In this document: positions 28,932-40,622 of the stretch, piece by piece
Position numbering within the stretch: position 1 is the first letter of the stretch
Layout of the letters: every line of letters begins with the position of its first letter
NCBI RefSeq assembly: GCF_013140855.1
Contig: NZ_JABBPG010000006.1
Span: 228,274-292,273, forward strand
DNA: 64,000 bases
Reading direction: 5' to 3'
Source of the DNA: Pseudoalteromonas caenipelagi
GTDB lineage: Bacteria > Pseudomonadota > Gammaproteobacteria > Enterobacterales > Alteromonadaceae
The notes under the pieces: model-generated
Told to the model about the DNA's origin: nothing
Database searches by the model: none
The model's input: only the letters and a program-made list of their open reading frames with translations
Translations under genes and position numbers: made by a program

Positions 28932-29309
28932 ATGCACAACGTATATCAAGGTAGAGCCAACTTTAGAAAGTACCTAAAGCAGTTCCTGATGATTCTTCCC
29001 CTCGTCGCTGCAAATTTTGCATCTGCCGAAGATGTAAAGTCCGAAAAACTCTATGACTTTGATCACAAGGTGCACTACGAACAAACTAAGTATAATAATG
29101 AGCATTACTTATTAAAGATAAAATCTGACAGTTACGAGCATTTTTTGCAACAAAGTGTGTTCTTACTCCGCCACAGTGCTAGATTATGCCAAGCGCGTAC
29201 CCCCCAGCTCACCATACTCAAAGGTGTACAGCGCTATGAAAAGCTGCCAACAACACCTAGACCCTATCAAAGCGACTTACAGGTTGATCTCAAATGTATT
29301 AGCCAATAA
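28932..29309 (+). CDS. Small exported protein, function unknown
   Basis: Not recognised. I start it at the ATG at 28932, which has AAGGAG 8 bases upstream, rather than at 28902. The 125-residue product has a hydrophobic N-terminal stretch ending in a signal-peptidase-like ANFASA-E, so it is probably periplasmic. Two cysteines remain in the mature part (RLCQAR and LKCISQ), which could form a disulfide. Confidence 0.75.
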   Translation: MHNVYQGRANFRKYLKQFLMILPLVAANFASAEDVKSEKLYDFDHKVHYEQTKYNNEHYLLKIKSDSYEHFLQQSVFLLRHSARLCQARTPQLTILKGVQRYEKLPTTPRPYQSDLQVDLKCISQ

Positions 29310-29545
29310 GCAATACAACCGTAAGTGTTTAATTTGGATCGATTTTAGTTAATCTCAGCTGCGGCTAAGGGTTTTTATGGCTCACAATGGAGACATTGTA
29401 ACCTTTTCAATATCAAATGATGATATTTCGCTCAATATCAAGGCATTTTCGCGAAGTAATAGCGTGCTATTACAAGTGAAAATAACGAAGAGAGTGTGCG
29501 AAATAGCTTTATTGGGCAAATTCGCCTATGTGCAGCTGAGGTTAG

Positions 29546-29962
29546 TTACTTTGCAAATGCGTGCGCCTTCATCACATCCGCCACGATATGAATTGTGTCG
29601 ACCCATGCTTGGCGCAGCTCATCATTCCACTGCTCCCCTAGTCCCACTTTTAGTGTATGTAGTAAAGCATTTCCAACCGGAGTAAAATCTTTCGCTTTCA
29701 CACCATATCCCACGTGACGCTCAGCGAGACTTTGCAAAACAGGAACGAGTTTATCCAAATCATCTAGCCCCGCCACAGCAAGCTTTAGTGTTGCCATTAA
29801 CTTTTGCCCTTGACTCTTGATGCTATTTTTAAACAATGGCCTTAATGCAGGGTCGTACTCAAATAACGTGCTGTAAAAAATTTCAGCGGCTTGCTCTGCG
29901 ATCGGTTCAACTTTAGCAAAACTTTGTTGTACCAGCTGCTTTTGTCGCTCTGTTATCGCCAT
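29546..29962 (-). CDS. Single-domain globin (bacterial haemoglobin, Vitreoscilla type)
   Basis: A 138-residue haem protein with the globin fold of flavohaemoglobins but no reductase domain: FYSTLFEYDPALRPLFK with the distal-side helix, and RHVGYGVKAKDFTPVGNALL with the proximal His. The longer frame from 30028 is not credible, because the ATG at 29962 has AAAGGAAC in front and begins right at the family's N-terminus (MAITERQKQLVQ). Likely roles are oxygen delivery or NO detoxification with a partner reductase. No nitrosative-stress operator was recognised. Confidence 0.9.
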   Translation of the reverse strand: MAITERQKQLVQQSFAKVEPIAEQAAEIFYSTLFEYDPALRPLFKNSIKSQGQKLMATLKLAVAGLDDLDKLVPVLQSLAERHVGYGVKAKDFTPVGNALLHTLKVGLGEQWNDELRQAWVDTIHIVADVMKAHAFAK

Positions 29963-30100
29963 AACGGTTCCTTTTTTAAGCGCCGATAATAGTCGGCTTT
30001 TTAATGACCTATTAAAAATAGCCAGCAAAATACGTTAATGCGAATTATAGTGCTGTTGGGCTTTGAATAAATTCCTATCTTAATTCAAAGCACCAACCAT

Positions 30101-30694
30101 CTAGTCTTTATATCCCCAAGGTGCTGCAGGTGTTTTAATTGGCTGAGTAAGATCAAAATCTACTCGAAATTCTCTGCCTTCTCGTACCATACGGTAGCTA
30201 AACGACTCATCGTAAATAAACATCTGCCAAGTGTTACCCATTGACTGTGGGATCCCTTGGCGGACAAAAAGCTCTTTTGAATACTGATCGGCAGGAAATG
30301 ATTGTACATTGGCAAACCCAGCATCAAGAGTATGACCACCGTACATGGTTGACGCATCATCGCTGCCATCTTCATGGCGATGATCATGTTTTAAACTTAA
30401 ACCACTCCCTGTTTTGGTAATGATCCAAGTACGTGAGGCATCATCACCAACATGAAAAGGTACCTGAAGTTGGCGCTCATCACATCGGCGAACATGCATA
30501 ATAAGTTTTTTACCTGCAAATGAACTAGGACCCGGTGCATTATCAACAACAACTTCCCCTTCAAAAGCTTTACCACAGTGCGCAGCAATCTGATTAAAAA
30601 ATGCATCGTGTGTTGGAATAGACACCAAAGGCGCTGGACGTGCCAATGCAAGCGAACTGAAAAGCGCTAAAGCGCTCAATGCGGTAAATTTCAT
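30101..30694 (-). CDS. Secreted protein of unknown function
   Basis: A 197-residue protein starting at the ATG at 30694 (MKFTALSALALFSSLALA), a clean signal peptide. The upstream ATG at 30730 overlaps the leu terminator and is rejected. The mature part has two cysteines (HCGKAF and RRCDER) and a His/Asp-rich segment KHDHRHEDGSDD that could bind metal. Pairs of such residues are conserved in some marine DUF families, but I cannot name this one. It lies just downstream of the leuABCD terminator. Confidence 0.8.
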   Translation of the reverse strand: MKFTALSALALFSSLALARPAPLVSIPTHDAFFNQIAAHCGKAFEGEVVVDNAPGPSSFAGKKLIMHVRRCDERQLQVPFHVGDDASRTWIITKTGSGLSLKHDHRHEDGSDDASTMYGGHTLDAGFANVQSFPADQYSKELFVRQGIPQSMGNTWQMFIYDESFSYRMVREGREFRVDFDLTQPIKTPAAPWGYKD

Positions 30695-30720
30695 AGACGG
30701 TGTTCCTAACAGCCAGAGAC

Positions 30721-30750
30721 AAAAAACCAAAGGGTAATCGACCCTTTGGT
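30721..30750 (-). terminator. Terminator of the leuABCD operon
   Basis: On the minus strand AAACCAAAGGGT / ACCCTTTGGTTT (12-bp stem, 5-nt loop) is followed by six T, about 55 bp after the leuD stop. Confidence 0.88.
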
Positions 30751-30803
30751 TTGTTGCAATTATTTAGGCTAAAGCGCTTTTCCAGCCAGTGCCATCAATA
30801 AAG

Positions 30804-31403
30804 CTACTGCCAAGGACGTTGGGATTTCAAATGCTGCTCAAAGTCACTGATCTTATCGTTTAACTGCTCTGTTTCACCAATAAAATCTAAACCACTTAAT
30901 AGACGCGCTTTAATATCAGCGCGCACATCAAAATCAATAGCATCGAAATACTGACTTCTTAACTGCTGATTAGCCAAGTCCACTTCAACATGAATATCGC
31001 TATGCTGCTGGGTCAATTGAAACAACTGTTCAAGCACTTCAGCTGGTAAAGCAATGCACAGCATTTGGTTGTTACCACAATTGTTAAAAAAGATATCAGC
31101 AAAGCTTTGTGCCAAAATCACACTAAAGCCATATTGCTTAAGTGCCCATGGCGCATGTTCACGTGAAGAACCACAGCCAAAATTGTCACGCGTCAATAAT
31201 ATAGAAGCTCCTTGGTAACACGCTTCATTAAGCACAAAGTCAGGGTTCTGTGAGCCATCTTCCAGATAGCGCCAATCATAAAATAACGCCTTATCAAATC
31301 CATCTCTGCTGGTTGATGTTAAAAACTGCTTAGGGATGATTTGGTCGGTATCCACATTGTTTTTATCTAATGGTGCCAACAACCCTTGATGATAACAACT
31401 CAT
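30804..31403 (-). CDS. leuD: 3-isopropylmalate dehydratase small subunit
   Basis: LeuD pairs with LeuC to isomerise 2- to 3-isopropylmalate in leucine synthesis. The 199-residue protein has the swivelling-domain motifs DKNNVDTDQIIPKQFL and DNFGCGSSREHAPWAL. It overlaps leuC by one base. Last gene of the operon. Confidence 0.96.
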   Translation of the reverse strand: MSCYHQGLLAPLDKNNVDTDQIIPKQFLTSTSRDGFDKALFYDWRYLEDGSQNPDFVLNEACYQGASILLTRDNFGCGSSREHAPWALKQYGFSVILAQSFADIFFNNCGNNQMLCIALPAEVLEQLFQLTQQHSDIHVEVDLANQQLRSQYFDAIDFDVRADIKARLLSGLDFIGETEQLNDKISDFEQHLKSQRPWQ

Positions 31404-32803
31404 TAGACTTCTCCTCGAATATCAGTAAAGTGACCTGCAATTGCCGCAGCCGCTGCCATTGCAGGGCTAACAAGGTGGGTACGACCACCGCGACCTTGAC
31501 GACCTTCAAAATTGCGATTTGACGTTGAAGCACAGCGCTTACCCGCGCCGAGACGGTCATCATTCATCGCCAAACACATCGAACAACCTGGCTCACGCCA
31601 TTCAAACCCTGCCGCTTTAAAAACATCAGCAAGTCCTTCTTGTTCTGCTTGTTGTTTTACTAGGCCAGAGCCTGGCACAATTAACGCTTCGACCCCTTTT
31701 GCAACTTGCTTACCTTTAACAATATCAGCAGCAGCACGTAAGTCCTCAATACGACTGTTAGTACACGACCCAATAAACACGGTGTCTACCTTCGCATCTG
31801 ACAACTTTTGTCCAGCCTGCAGACCCATGTATTGTAGGGCGCTGCGAATAGCTTGTGCTTTAATCAGATTAGGCTCTTGCTCTGGGTCTGGCACCAACTC
31901 ATCAATGCCTATCACTTGTTCGGGGCTCGTGCCCCACGTCACTTGTGGTTGGATATCTTGGGCATCAAGCTCTACCACACTATCAAACTGAGCACCCTCA
32001 TCTGAGCAAAGTGTCTGCCAATAGGCAACAGCCGCATCAAAGTCATCCCCTTTAGGTGCAAAAGGGCGCCCTTTTAAATATGCATAAGTCGTTTTGTCAG
32101 GTGCAATAAGCCCCGCTTTTGCGCCCATTTCAATACTCATATTGCACAAGGTCATACGCGCTTCCATCGACAATGCTTCAATCGCCGAGCCACAGAACTC
32201 AGCAACATAACCTGTACCACCCGCCGTGCCCAACTTTCCTATTACCGCCATGATCAAGTCTTTTGCAGTTACAGTTGGGCGCAATAAACCATTGACCTGA
32301 ATTTTTAATGATTTGGCCTTTTTTTGCTGCAATGTTTGCGTTGCCAATACATGTTCAACTTCTGACGTGCCAATACCATGCGCCAACGCGCCAAATGCGC
32401 CATGGGTCGAGGTATGGCTATCGCCACATACAATGGTTGCACCCGGTAAAGTGATCCCTTGCTCAGGGCCCATTACATGAACAATGCCTTGATTAATGGA
32501 GTTTAAGTCGTAAAGCACAATCCCAAACTCTTCACAGTTCTTAGCAAGCGCCATTAGCTGGTTTTTTGATACCTCACTGGCTGCATCCAATGAACGGCTT
32601 TTGGTTGATACATTGTGATCCATTGTCGCAAAGGTTTTTTCTGGGCATCTCACTGCACGGTTTTTTTCTCTTAAACCAGAAAATGCCTGCGGCGACGTTA
32701 CTTCGTGTACTAAGTGCCTATCAATGTATAGTAAATCGGTTTGTTCATTAATTTTTGCAACCACATGAGATTGCCAAATTTTATCGTATAAGGTTTGTGC
32801 CAC
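31403..32803 (-). CDS. leuC: 3-isopropylmalate dehydratase large subunit
   Basis: Large, aconitase-like subunit with a 4Fe-4S cluster bound by the cysteines in FIGSCTNSR and in [10 protein letters not shown]. The 466-residue length is normal, and the N-terminus ([10 protein letters not shown]) matches the family. It is 55 bp after leuB and is coupled to leuD. Confidence 0.96.
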   Translation of the reverse strand: MAQTLYDKIWQSHVVAKINEQTDLLYIDRHLVHEVTSPQAFSGLREKNRAVRCPEKTFATMDHNVSTKSRSLDAASEVSKNQLMALAKNCEEFGIVLYDLNSINQGIVHVMGPEQGITLPGATIVCGDSHTSTHGAFGALAHGIGTSEVEHVLATQTLQQKKAKSLKIQVNGLLRPTVTAKDLIMAVIGKLGTAGGTGYVAEFCGSAIEALSMEARMTLCNMSIEMGAKAGLIAPDKTTYAYLKGRPFAPKGDDFDAAVAYWQTLCSDEGAQFDSVVELDAQDIQPQVTWGTSPEQVIGIDELVPDPEQEPNLIKAQAIRSALQYMGLQAGQKLSDAKVDTVFIGSCTNSRIEDLRAAADIVKGKQVAKGVEALIVPGSGLVKQQAEQEGLADVFKAAGFEWREPGCSMCLAMNDDRLGAGKRCASTSNRNFEGRQGRGGRTHLVSPAMAAAAAIAGHFTDIRGEV

Positions 32804-32858
32804 TTGCTACATCCTCAGCTAAAACAGCAGCCTGACGGAAGACTGCTATCAAAATAGG

Positions 32859-35479
<2,621 letters not shown>

Positions 35480-35498
35480 AACTTATTCCTCATCCCCA

Positions 35499-35530
35499 AA
35501 AATAAAAAAACCCCGCTAGTGCGGGGTTAA
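35499..35530 (-). terminator. Leucine attenuator
   Basis: On the minus strand, AACCCCGC-ACTA-GCGGGGTT followed by TTTTT: an 8-bp GC-rich stem just after the Leu-rich leader peptide and 20 bp before leuA. Its place makes it the regulated terminator of transcription attenuation. Confidence 0.9.
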
Positions 35531-35553
35531 AGTAGTAGCTCTATTTACGCGCA

Positions 35554-35622
35554 CTACACCCCACTGAAACAATTAATCAGTAAGAGGTTAAGCAGTAGTG
35601 ACAAAAGCGTGATGTTTTTCAT
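35554..35622 (-). CDS. leuL: leu operon leader peptide (22 residues)
   Basis: A short frame, ATG at 35622 to TAG at 35554, encodes a 22-residue peptide with eight Leu codons, most of them clustered (begins MKNITLLSLLLNLLL). AGGAC lies about 11 bases upstream of the ATG. Together with the downstream terminator hairpin it forms a classical amino-acid attenuator: ribosome stalling at Leu codons when charged tRNA-Leu is scarce would favour an antiterminator and read-through into leuA. Four different Leu codon families are used (CTT, TTG, CTA/CTG, CTC/TTA), so several tRNA-Leu species are sampled. Confidence 0.88.
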   Translation of the reverse strand: MKNITLLSLLLNLLLINCFSGV

Positions 35623-35882
35623 AGAGCAAAATTGTCCTGTTGATGGATTGGCTATGTTGTAACATGGGTTACAAAGCAAGATCAAGCATAAAAAAACCCC
35701 AGCAAAGAATAAAACCTCACCCTAAAAGAAAAACAAACCCACAAAAAACAAATTTAAGGGAAAATATATACCACCCAAACCTTATCAATGGATGAAAATA
35801 TAACAGCTCGATAGTTACGTGCTTAGAATTACTTTTTAAAACAAAAATTCAATTTCGTGCTTTTCTGGCTACTTTTCATACA
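35623..35882. other. Non-coding gap between the leu promoter region and the secreted cluster
   Basis: About 260 bp, very AT-rich, between leuL and the end of the last CDC-like gene. The part near 35650-35690 must hold the leu promoter; TTGATC (-35) and TACAAC (-10) with an 18-bp spacer on the minus strand are a weak candidate. I see no gene, no clear terminator for the secreted cluster, and no repeat in the rest. Confidence 0.6.
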
Positions 35883-36935
35883 TCACTGACATTGCCCTAA
35901 CCAAGGCTGTACAAGGCAGGTACTGCGCAATACTTGCAATTGGCTTAGTTGTTGCTGCGACATATCATACTCCGCTTGAGCACTAGCTTGTTCTTGCTCG
36001 GTTGCAACAGCTAAGAATGCTTCAGCTCGTCGATGACGCCGAACAGCTTCGCCATAACGTTTTTCTATATCGCGCCATATGGGTTCATATTGCTCTGTAC
36101 TCACCACTGATACATCATTGCTTACGTCAAAGTGACCTGATTCCTCATATGTTTTAGTGATAATACTACGTGGCAATTTTGGCAAAGCCCCCAAGTCATC
36201 ACTCAATTGCCCTCCAAAGGTATAATCAGCTAGAGCCTGCAAAGTATTTAAACAGGGTGATATGTTGCTGCCTCGGCAGTGTTTAGGGTTAGAGTTCATT
36301 ATTTGTTGCAGCCTAGGAGGCAAAGAGCCACTAGAGTTAGCATCTATGGTCAGCACTGCATTTTGCGCAAACTTTTCAATCTCTTTAACTTTGGTTTTGG
36401 TCTTTTTGAAAAACAGCAATCTAATTTTTATTTTCGTTACAAACTTTTTGTAATCGGCTTCAGAGCGAAAATGCAAGCGTGTATTGATAAACAGATCTCG
36501 TCCGTAATTAACTTGATAAATGAATTGATCACCGCAGTACTCAGCGTCTTTAAGCACCTGACGGCTTTCTATCGTACTGTGCCCTTGTGACAACTTTAAA
36601 TGTAGTTGCGACGTTAAGGTTAAATTATCAGTTGCGTTGGTGTGAGTAATGGAGGTTGATACGCTGCCGGCTACAATAAATAAATTCACTCCTCCATGCA
36701 CTTCGCCAAAAGTGCGACGCCTTATTTGGGTTTCGTTTAAGCGCTGTAAATAATCCAGTTGCCCTGCACTTTGTTGGTGATGCTCAACAGTCCCTGTTAA
36801 ACACGTCTCAGATGCCCGGTGTAGCTCGGTATCAAACGCCTTGCCTAAGTCTTGCTCGCTAAATTGCTCACTATAATACTGCTTTGCCGAGATATTAAAC
36901 GCCAATAACAGCATGAACCCTGCTATTAATTTCAT
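35883..36935 (-). CDS. Secreted CDC/MACPF-like candidate pore-forming protein, short paralog
   Basis: A 350-residue exported protein (signal peptide about 1-17, ISA-K), third of three divergent paralogs in this cluster. The core CGDQFIYQVNYGRDLFINTRL resembles the YGR strand of cholesterol-dependent cytolysins. It is followed by a stretch of alternating hydrophobic and basic residues (about 155-190), the paired cysteines Cys220 and Cys228 (C-x7-C) and a helical C-terminus. The CDC undecapeptide is absent. It lacks the GGD motif of its two longer siblings. AAAGGAG precedes the ATG. Superfamily assignment is by eye and needs structure prediction; that it is a secreted paralog of the genes at 37001 and 39349 is better supported. 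Confidence 0.6.
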   Translation of the reverse strand: MKLIAGFMLLLAFNISAKQYYSEQFSEQDLGKAFDTELHRASETCLTGTVEHHQQSAGQLDYLQRLNETQIRRRTFGEVHGGVNLFIVAGSVSTSITHTNATDNLTLTSQLHLKLSQGHSTIESRQVLKDAEYCGDQFIYQVNYGRDLFINTRLHFRSEADYKKFVTKIKIRLLFFKKTKTKVKEIEKFAQNAVLTIDANSSGSLPPRLQQIMNSNPKHCRGSNISPCLNTLQALADYTFGGQLSDDLGALPKLPRSIITKTYEESGHFDVSNDVSVVSTEQYEPIWRDIEKRYGEAVRRHRRAEAFLAVATEQEQASAQAEYDMSQQQLSQLQVLRSTCLVQPWLGQCQ

Positions 36936-36954
36936 GATAGCTCCTTTAGCAGAA

Positions 36955-36986
36955 GGCCAAGATGCACTAGGGGATGCACCTTGGCC
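36955..36986 (-). promoter_or_regulatory. Intercistronic hairpin in the secreted cluster
   Basis: On the minus-strand RNA, GGCCAAGGUGCA pairs with UGCAUCUUGGCC (12 bp with one G-U) around an 8-nt loop, in the 65 nt between two CDC-like genes. There is no T-run, so it looks like an mRNA-stability or processing element, not a terminator. Confidence 0.55.
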
Positions 36987-37000
36987 AGCTCTGGGGGTGT

Positions 37001-38482
37001 TTAAAGCGTGTTAAACGCGTTACCGTAGCTGCCTAAAGCACCTTCACATAAGCGCCAGTTCAAAATACCAATGGCAGGTGCATTGATGTTGATGAAAGTA
37101 GGTGCCCAACGCATATTACGATATTTCACACTATCATCTTCACTCACCACTCCTGCGCGCACAGCCTCTTGGCGTGCCAATTCACACTGCTTCCAATCTA
37201 AACGATCTGATTGTGGCAGCTGCAACTGAGTCACATCATAGCTAGCTGGGCATACTTTGCCGCGACGTGCACAATCGTCTTTCATTTTTTGTACTTCGTC
37301 TTCACACGCTGTACCAAATGGGTTGTCACGACAAAACTGTGCTGCATTGAATAAAAACCAAGCATTGTCATAGGCGAGGTTTTGAATCGTCTCTACAGCA
37401 CTGCGCTGTGCCTCCGGTAGGTAAGCGTAATAGCTAGTCAGCAATTTAGAAGCGCGCTGCTCGTCAAGTACCGCTTGCTTAAAGTCATCCTCTAATTCGC
37501 TGATCAACCACTTGGTCGCATTACGAATGGTTTGATAATCAGCCACTAAGGGACGTAATGCCAAAGATGCACTGTCATAACGCGTGGTGTAATAACGCAC
37601 TACGTTATAATCACTGAGTGAATTTAACTGCGAACCAAAGCCCGTTTTAGCGTATTGCACCGCTTCGTAAAACATGTCAAAGCACGGTTTGGGATTGTCC
37701 AATGAACAGGTAATAATGTTATTTGGAATAATGCTTAATAACTGCTTAGGGTCGCCACCATTTTGAATAGCACGCACGGTAATTTTCACCGATGACTTAG
37801 TATCATCTTGCAGGTATTTCAGTTGTCCACCCACATTGAATACCCCACCGTATAAGTCCACATCGAGATAGCCACCGATTTCTGACTTATCTTTATTGCT
37901 GCCGTAATCTATCTTCAGGTTCACCATGATATTGGCACCATATTCGATTGCCGACACAAACTCATCACCAGCAAGCTGCTGCAACTTAGCCTGATGTTTA
38001 TTCGCTATTTCTTCACCGGCTTGTGACAAGGTATAACCAATGTTACTGTCTTGCGGTAAGAACAAACGTTTTTTAGGCGTGCTTCGAGCGCTAAACGTGT
38101 ATGAGCTTGAATACGTACTTGAAGCCATTTCTTTAGCAAGAGACGCCCCTGCTGATACACGCACCACAGGGAAGTTAACATCTAAGTCAACGCTACCATT
38201 GAGTGTACTGAGCAAATCATCGTAGCTCATATCAATGCCTGTTTTAAACGTCACTTCACTGTTGCCGTATGTCTCATCAATCCGACCTGCTACAGGTTGC
38301 ACATTCAAAAAGCGTTTTGTTTGGCTGTCGTAGGCCGTACCTATGGCAATATGGTCATTGATTAAGCCAGAAATAGACGAACCTGAATTAATCGTTTCTT
38401 TTGCTATTGCATCGTTGTGCTTCGCCATTGCAGAGCTTGTGCATAGCCCCACCAATAGCATTGTTGAATAAATTGGTTTCAT
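37001..38482 (-). CDS. Secreted CDC/MACPF-like candidate pore-forming protein, long paralog
   Basis: A 493-residue exported protein (signal peptide about 1-20, AMA-K). The central region carries GDEFVSAIEYGANIMVNLKI (YG at 181-182), then IGGYLDVDLYGGVFNVGGQL, then VKITVRAIQNGGDPKQLL (GGD at 242-244), followed by the C-x7-C pair Cys259/Cys267 and a SLSDYNVVRYYTTRYDSA segment. The order of a YG strand, an amphipathic Gly-rich region, a GG turn and a Tyr-rich C-terminal strand echoes MACPF/CDC proteins. It has an extra Cys-rich C-terminal domain of about 110 residues absent from the paralogs. It follows the GEVED gene by 10 bp. AAGGAC lies before the ATG. Confidence 0.6.
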   Translation of the reverse strand: MKPIYSTMLLVGLCTSSAMAKHNDAIAKETINSGSSISGLINDHIAIGTAYDSQTKRFLNVQPVAGRIDETYGNSEVTFKTGIDMSYDDLLSTLNGSVDLDVNFPVVRVSAGASLAKEMASSTYSSSYTFSARSTPKKRLFLPQDSNIGYTLSQAGEEIANKHQAKLQQLAGDEFVSAIEYGANIMVNLKIDYGSNKDKSEIGGYLDVDLYGGVFNVGGQLKYLQDDTKSSVKITVRAIQNGGDPKQLLSIIPNNIITCSLDNPKPCFDMFYEAVQYAKTGFGSQLNSLSDYNVVRYYTTRYDSASLALRPLVADYQTIRNATKWLISELEDDFKQAVLDEQRASKLLTSYYAYLPEAQRSAVETIQNLAYDNAWFLFNAAQFCRDNPFGTACEDEVQKMKDDCARRGKVCPASYDVTQLQLPQSDRLDWKQCELARQEAVRAGVVSEDDSVKYRNMRWAPTFININAPAIGILNWRLCEGALGSYGNAFNTL

Positions 38483-38492
38483 TGTTTTGTCC

Positions 38493-39338
38493 TTAACGAA
38501 TTGTCACCAGGTAGTCTTCCACCTCACCATACTGAACGCGCTTGCATGCGTTATCAGAGCCGCCACCAGCATCGCTGGCTATACGCATCAAGGTGACACC
38601 ATCTGGCACCTCTGCAGGTACTTCAAAAGTAAATTGGAAAGGTGCATCCGACGCTGATTTATGAACCATCTCTGAATCACTCATCACCCCGTCCTGATCC
38701 CAATCAATCCATACTCGCATTGCGACATACGATGGGTACTGGGGCTCTTTATTACCGGGGGTTACGGACATTTTTACCGCTCTACCAGCGGGTAAACTGA
38801 TCACTTTACCGGTAATTGCACTGTAGCTGTGGCTTTGAGATTCGTGACTAAACTCTTCCACCGTCACTTTTTCAATCCATTCCCACTCATTATCGTAGCT
38901 TTGGTTCTCACAATATTGATTTTTCAATAATGTAGTTTGCAAAGCCACTGGCACATATTCAGGCGGCATGGTGCTACACGCATCATTCACACTGTTACCC
39001 GCACGCCATTGATACGGATTACTAAAATCGCTATTTGCAAAGGTGAGATAATTGACCCGGCCTTGCGCTACTTTATCTGCTGATAGCCAAAGGGTTCTTA
39101 GCTGCTTAAGCTTTTCTTCCTTGCTAATAATTTGCGTGGTGTCGTGAGATCTTTCCCAAATCTCGACGAGCAATCCGTCGTAACACTTTTCCAGCCACGC
39201 AAAGCGCCCTTGTGCTTGCTCAACAGTTAAGAACTCTCCAACTTCATTATAATTGGCTTGTTGTTCAAGCTCTGTTGCCGCTTGCACTTGTGTTGCTGCA
39301 CACATCACCGATGTGGCAATAAATAGTGGTTTCATCAT
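38493..39338 (-). CDS. Secreted GEVED-domain protein
   Basis: A 281-residue exported protein (signal peptide about 1-20). The C-terminal about 95 residues form a GEVED domain: VWIDWDQDGVMSDSE, a FTFEVPAEVPDGVTLMRIA strand pair, and the ending YGEVEDYLVTIR that names the family. GEVED domains are found at the ends of secreted bacterial proteases and adhesins and may mediate binding. The N-terminal half is unknown and contains a Cys pattern. The neighbouring M4 protease ends with a related domain, linking the two. It lies between two CDC-like genes with 10-bp gaps, so it is probably part of the same assembly. Confidence 0.75.
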   Translation of the reverse strand: MMKPLFIATSVMCAATQVQAATELEQQANYNEVGEFLTVEQAQGRFAWLEKCYDGLLVEIWERSHDTTQIISKEEKLKQLRTLWLSADKVAQGRVNYLTFANSDFSNPYQWRAGNSVNDACSTMPPEYVPVALQTTLLKNQYCENQSYDNEWEWIEKVTVEEFSHESQSHSYSAITGKVISLPAGRAVKMSVTPGNKEPQYPSYVAMRVWIDWDQDGVMSDSEMVHKSASDAPFQFTFEVPAEVPDGVTLMRIASDAGGGSDNACKRVQYGEVEDYLVTIR

Positions 39339-39348
39339 GGTCGTTTCC

Positions 39349-40584
39349 TTACTTCAAAACATCGCTGTAGCTACTGTAGTCGGTGTAATAAACTAAATTC
39401 GCCGCTTCATATTCAGTGCAATAATTCCCTTCTGGGTTTTGCTCGCAGTAATCAACCATATCGGCAAATAAATTAGCATTATTGCGACTCGCTGATTCAA
39501 TATTACTAAGTTGATTTAATTGCTCGTTGCTAAATTGCGATGCATAGTAACGCTGTAGGTTTTTAGCACGACGATAGGTCAAACGCTCAGCAATCCAACG
39601 AGCTGTGAGTTCTTTTACAACTAACTTAGTTAAGTAATTTGCACCTTCATATCCTTGTGCAGGTACTAGCGCTTGCAAAGCGGGACCTGAGTCTTGATAT
39701 TCGGCGATGTAGGCTTCGGTTACATTGTAGTCATCGAGTGAATCAAATTGATTAATGTAATCATTTTTCAAATAGTTAATCGCTGACTCAAAAAGTTCAA
39801 AGCAAGGCTCTGGATTGAGTAACGTACAACGCATAATGCCGTTAGGTATAATGTTTAATAAGCGGTTTGGATCGCCACCACTTTGATAACCACTGATGGT
39901 GATCTTTACCGATTGACGTTTAGTATCATCAAGCTTTTGCAGCTGACCGTCCACTTTGACTTTGCCAATCCAGTCAACACTCAAATAGCCGCCAATTGAG
40001 CGCTTGTCTTCTTCATTGCGATAATCAATTTTCATATTGATAACCACGTTAGAACCATAAGCAAAGCCATGTACAAAGCCATCACCTAAGTTGTTTTCGC
40101 GATTACCAGGCTGCGCTTGAGCCAAATCAAGTGCCGCCTGGGTCGGTTCATAACCCACCATACCACTTGGCATCAACATACGAGATTTTGGTTTCATCGA
40201 CGAATAAACGGTATAAGTTCCTGTGTATTTGTCAGCGCTGATATCTTTGGCATAGTTTGCCCCGGCATCGACTCTTACAGCAGGAAATTTAAAGCCAGCA
40301 TCCACCTTACCGTCAATCAGCTTAAGCGCTTGCTCATAACCTAAATCAACACCAACGCGAAAATCGATTTTGCTGTTGCCCAAATGCTCTGCTTGTACAC
40401 CTTTTACCGACTGCAAGCCAAGGTAGTTTTCGCCTTTGCTGTGGTAAGCCGTCCCCAATGGCACGGCATCAATGCTGCTGGGCTTAATTAAATTTTGCTT
40501 AGCATCATCAGATTCACCCATAGCAAAAGCTGACGTTGAGCATAGCGCTGCGACTAACACGTTTAGTTTTATAAATTTATTCAT
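39349..40584 (-). CDS. Secreted CDC/MACPF-like candidate pore-forming protein, medium paralog
   Basis: A 411-residue exported protein (signal peptide about 1-21, AFA-M). It aligns by eye along most of its length with the gene at 37001: VPLGTAYHSKGENYLGLQ near the N-terminus, FVHGFAYGSNVVINMKIDY (YG 176-177), SIGGYLSVDWIGKV, SVKITISGYQSGGDPNRLL (GGD 236-238), the C-x7-C pair Cys253/Cys261 and SLDDYNVTEAYIAEY. It lacks the C-terminal Cys-rich extension of the longer paralog. GGAG precedes the ATG. It is the first of the three in transcription order. Confidence 0.6.
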   Translation of the reverse strand: MNKFIKLNVLVAALCSTSAFAMGESDDAKQNLIKPSSIDAVPLGTAYHSKGENYLGLQSVKGVQAEHLGNSKIDFRVGVDLGYEQALKLIDGKVDAGFKFPAVRVDAGANYAKDISADKYTGTYTVYSSMKPKSRMLMPSGMVGYEPTQAALDLAQAQPGNRENNLGDGFVHGFAYGSNVVINMKIDYRNEEDKRSIGGYLSVDWIGKVKVDGQLQKLDDTKRQSVKITISGYQSGGDPNRLLNIIPNGIMRCTLLNPEPCFELFESAINYLKNDYINQFDSLDDYNVTEAYIAEYQDSGPALQALVPAQGYEGANYLTKLVVKELTARWIAERLTYRRAKNLQRYYASQFSNEQLNQLSNIESASRNNANLFADMVDYCEQNPEGNYCTEYEAANLVYYTDYSSYSDVLK

Positions 40585-40599
40585 AATTCACTCCGTGAG

Positions 40600-40617
40600 A
40601 TGGCCCTTTCAGGCCAT
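40600..40617 (-). promoter_or_regulatory. Intercistronic hairpin before the medium CDC-like gene
   Basis: ATGGCC / GGCCAT with a 6-nt loop fills much of the 38-nt gap between the Hint gene and the CDC-like gene. No T-run follows; a stability or processing role is inferred. Confidence 0.4.
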
Positions 40618-40622
40618 TCCTG

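Noticed and set aside
29377..29685. Open frame of 102 codons on the plus strand opposite the globin gene
   Set aside because: It overlaps the clear globin reading frame, has no ribosome site and its protein looks like antisense translation.
31512..31991. Plus-strand open frame of 159 codons inside leuC
   Set aside because: Antisense shadow of the conserved C-terminal half of LeuC.
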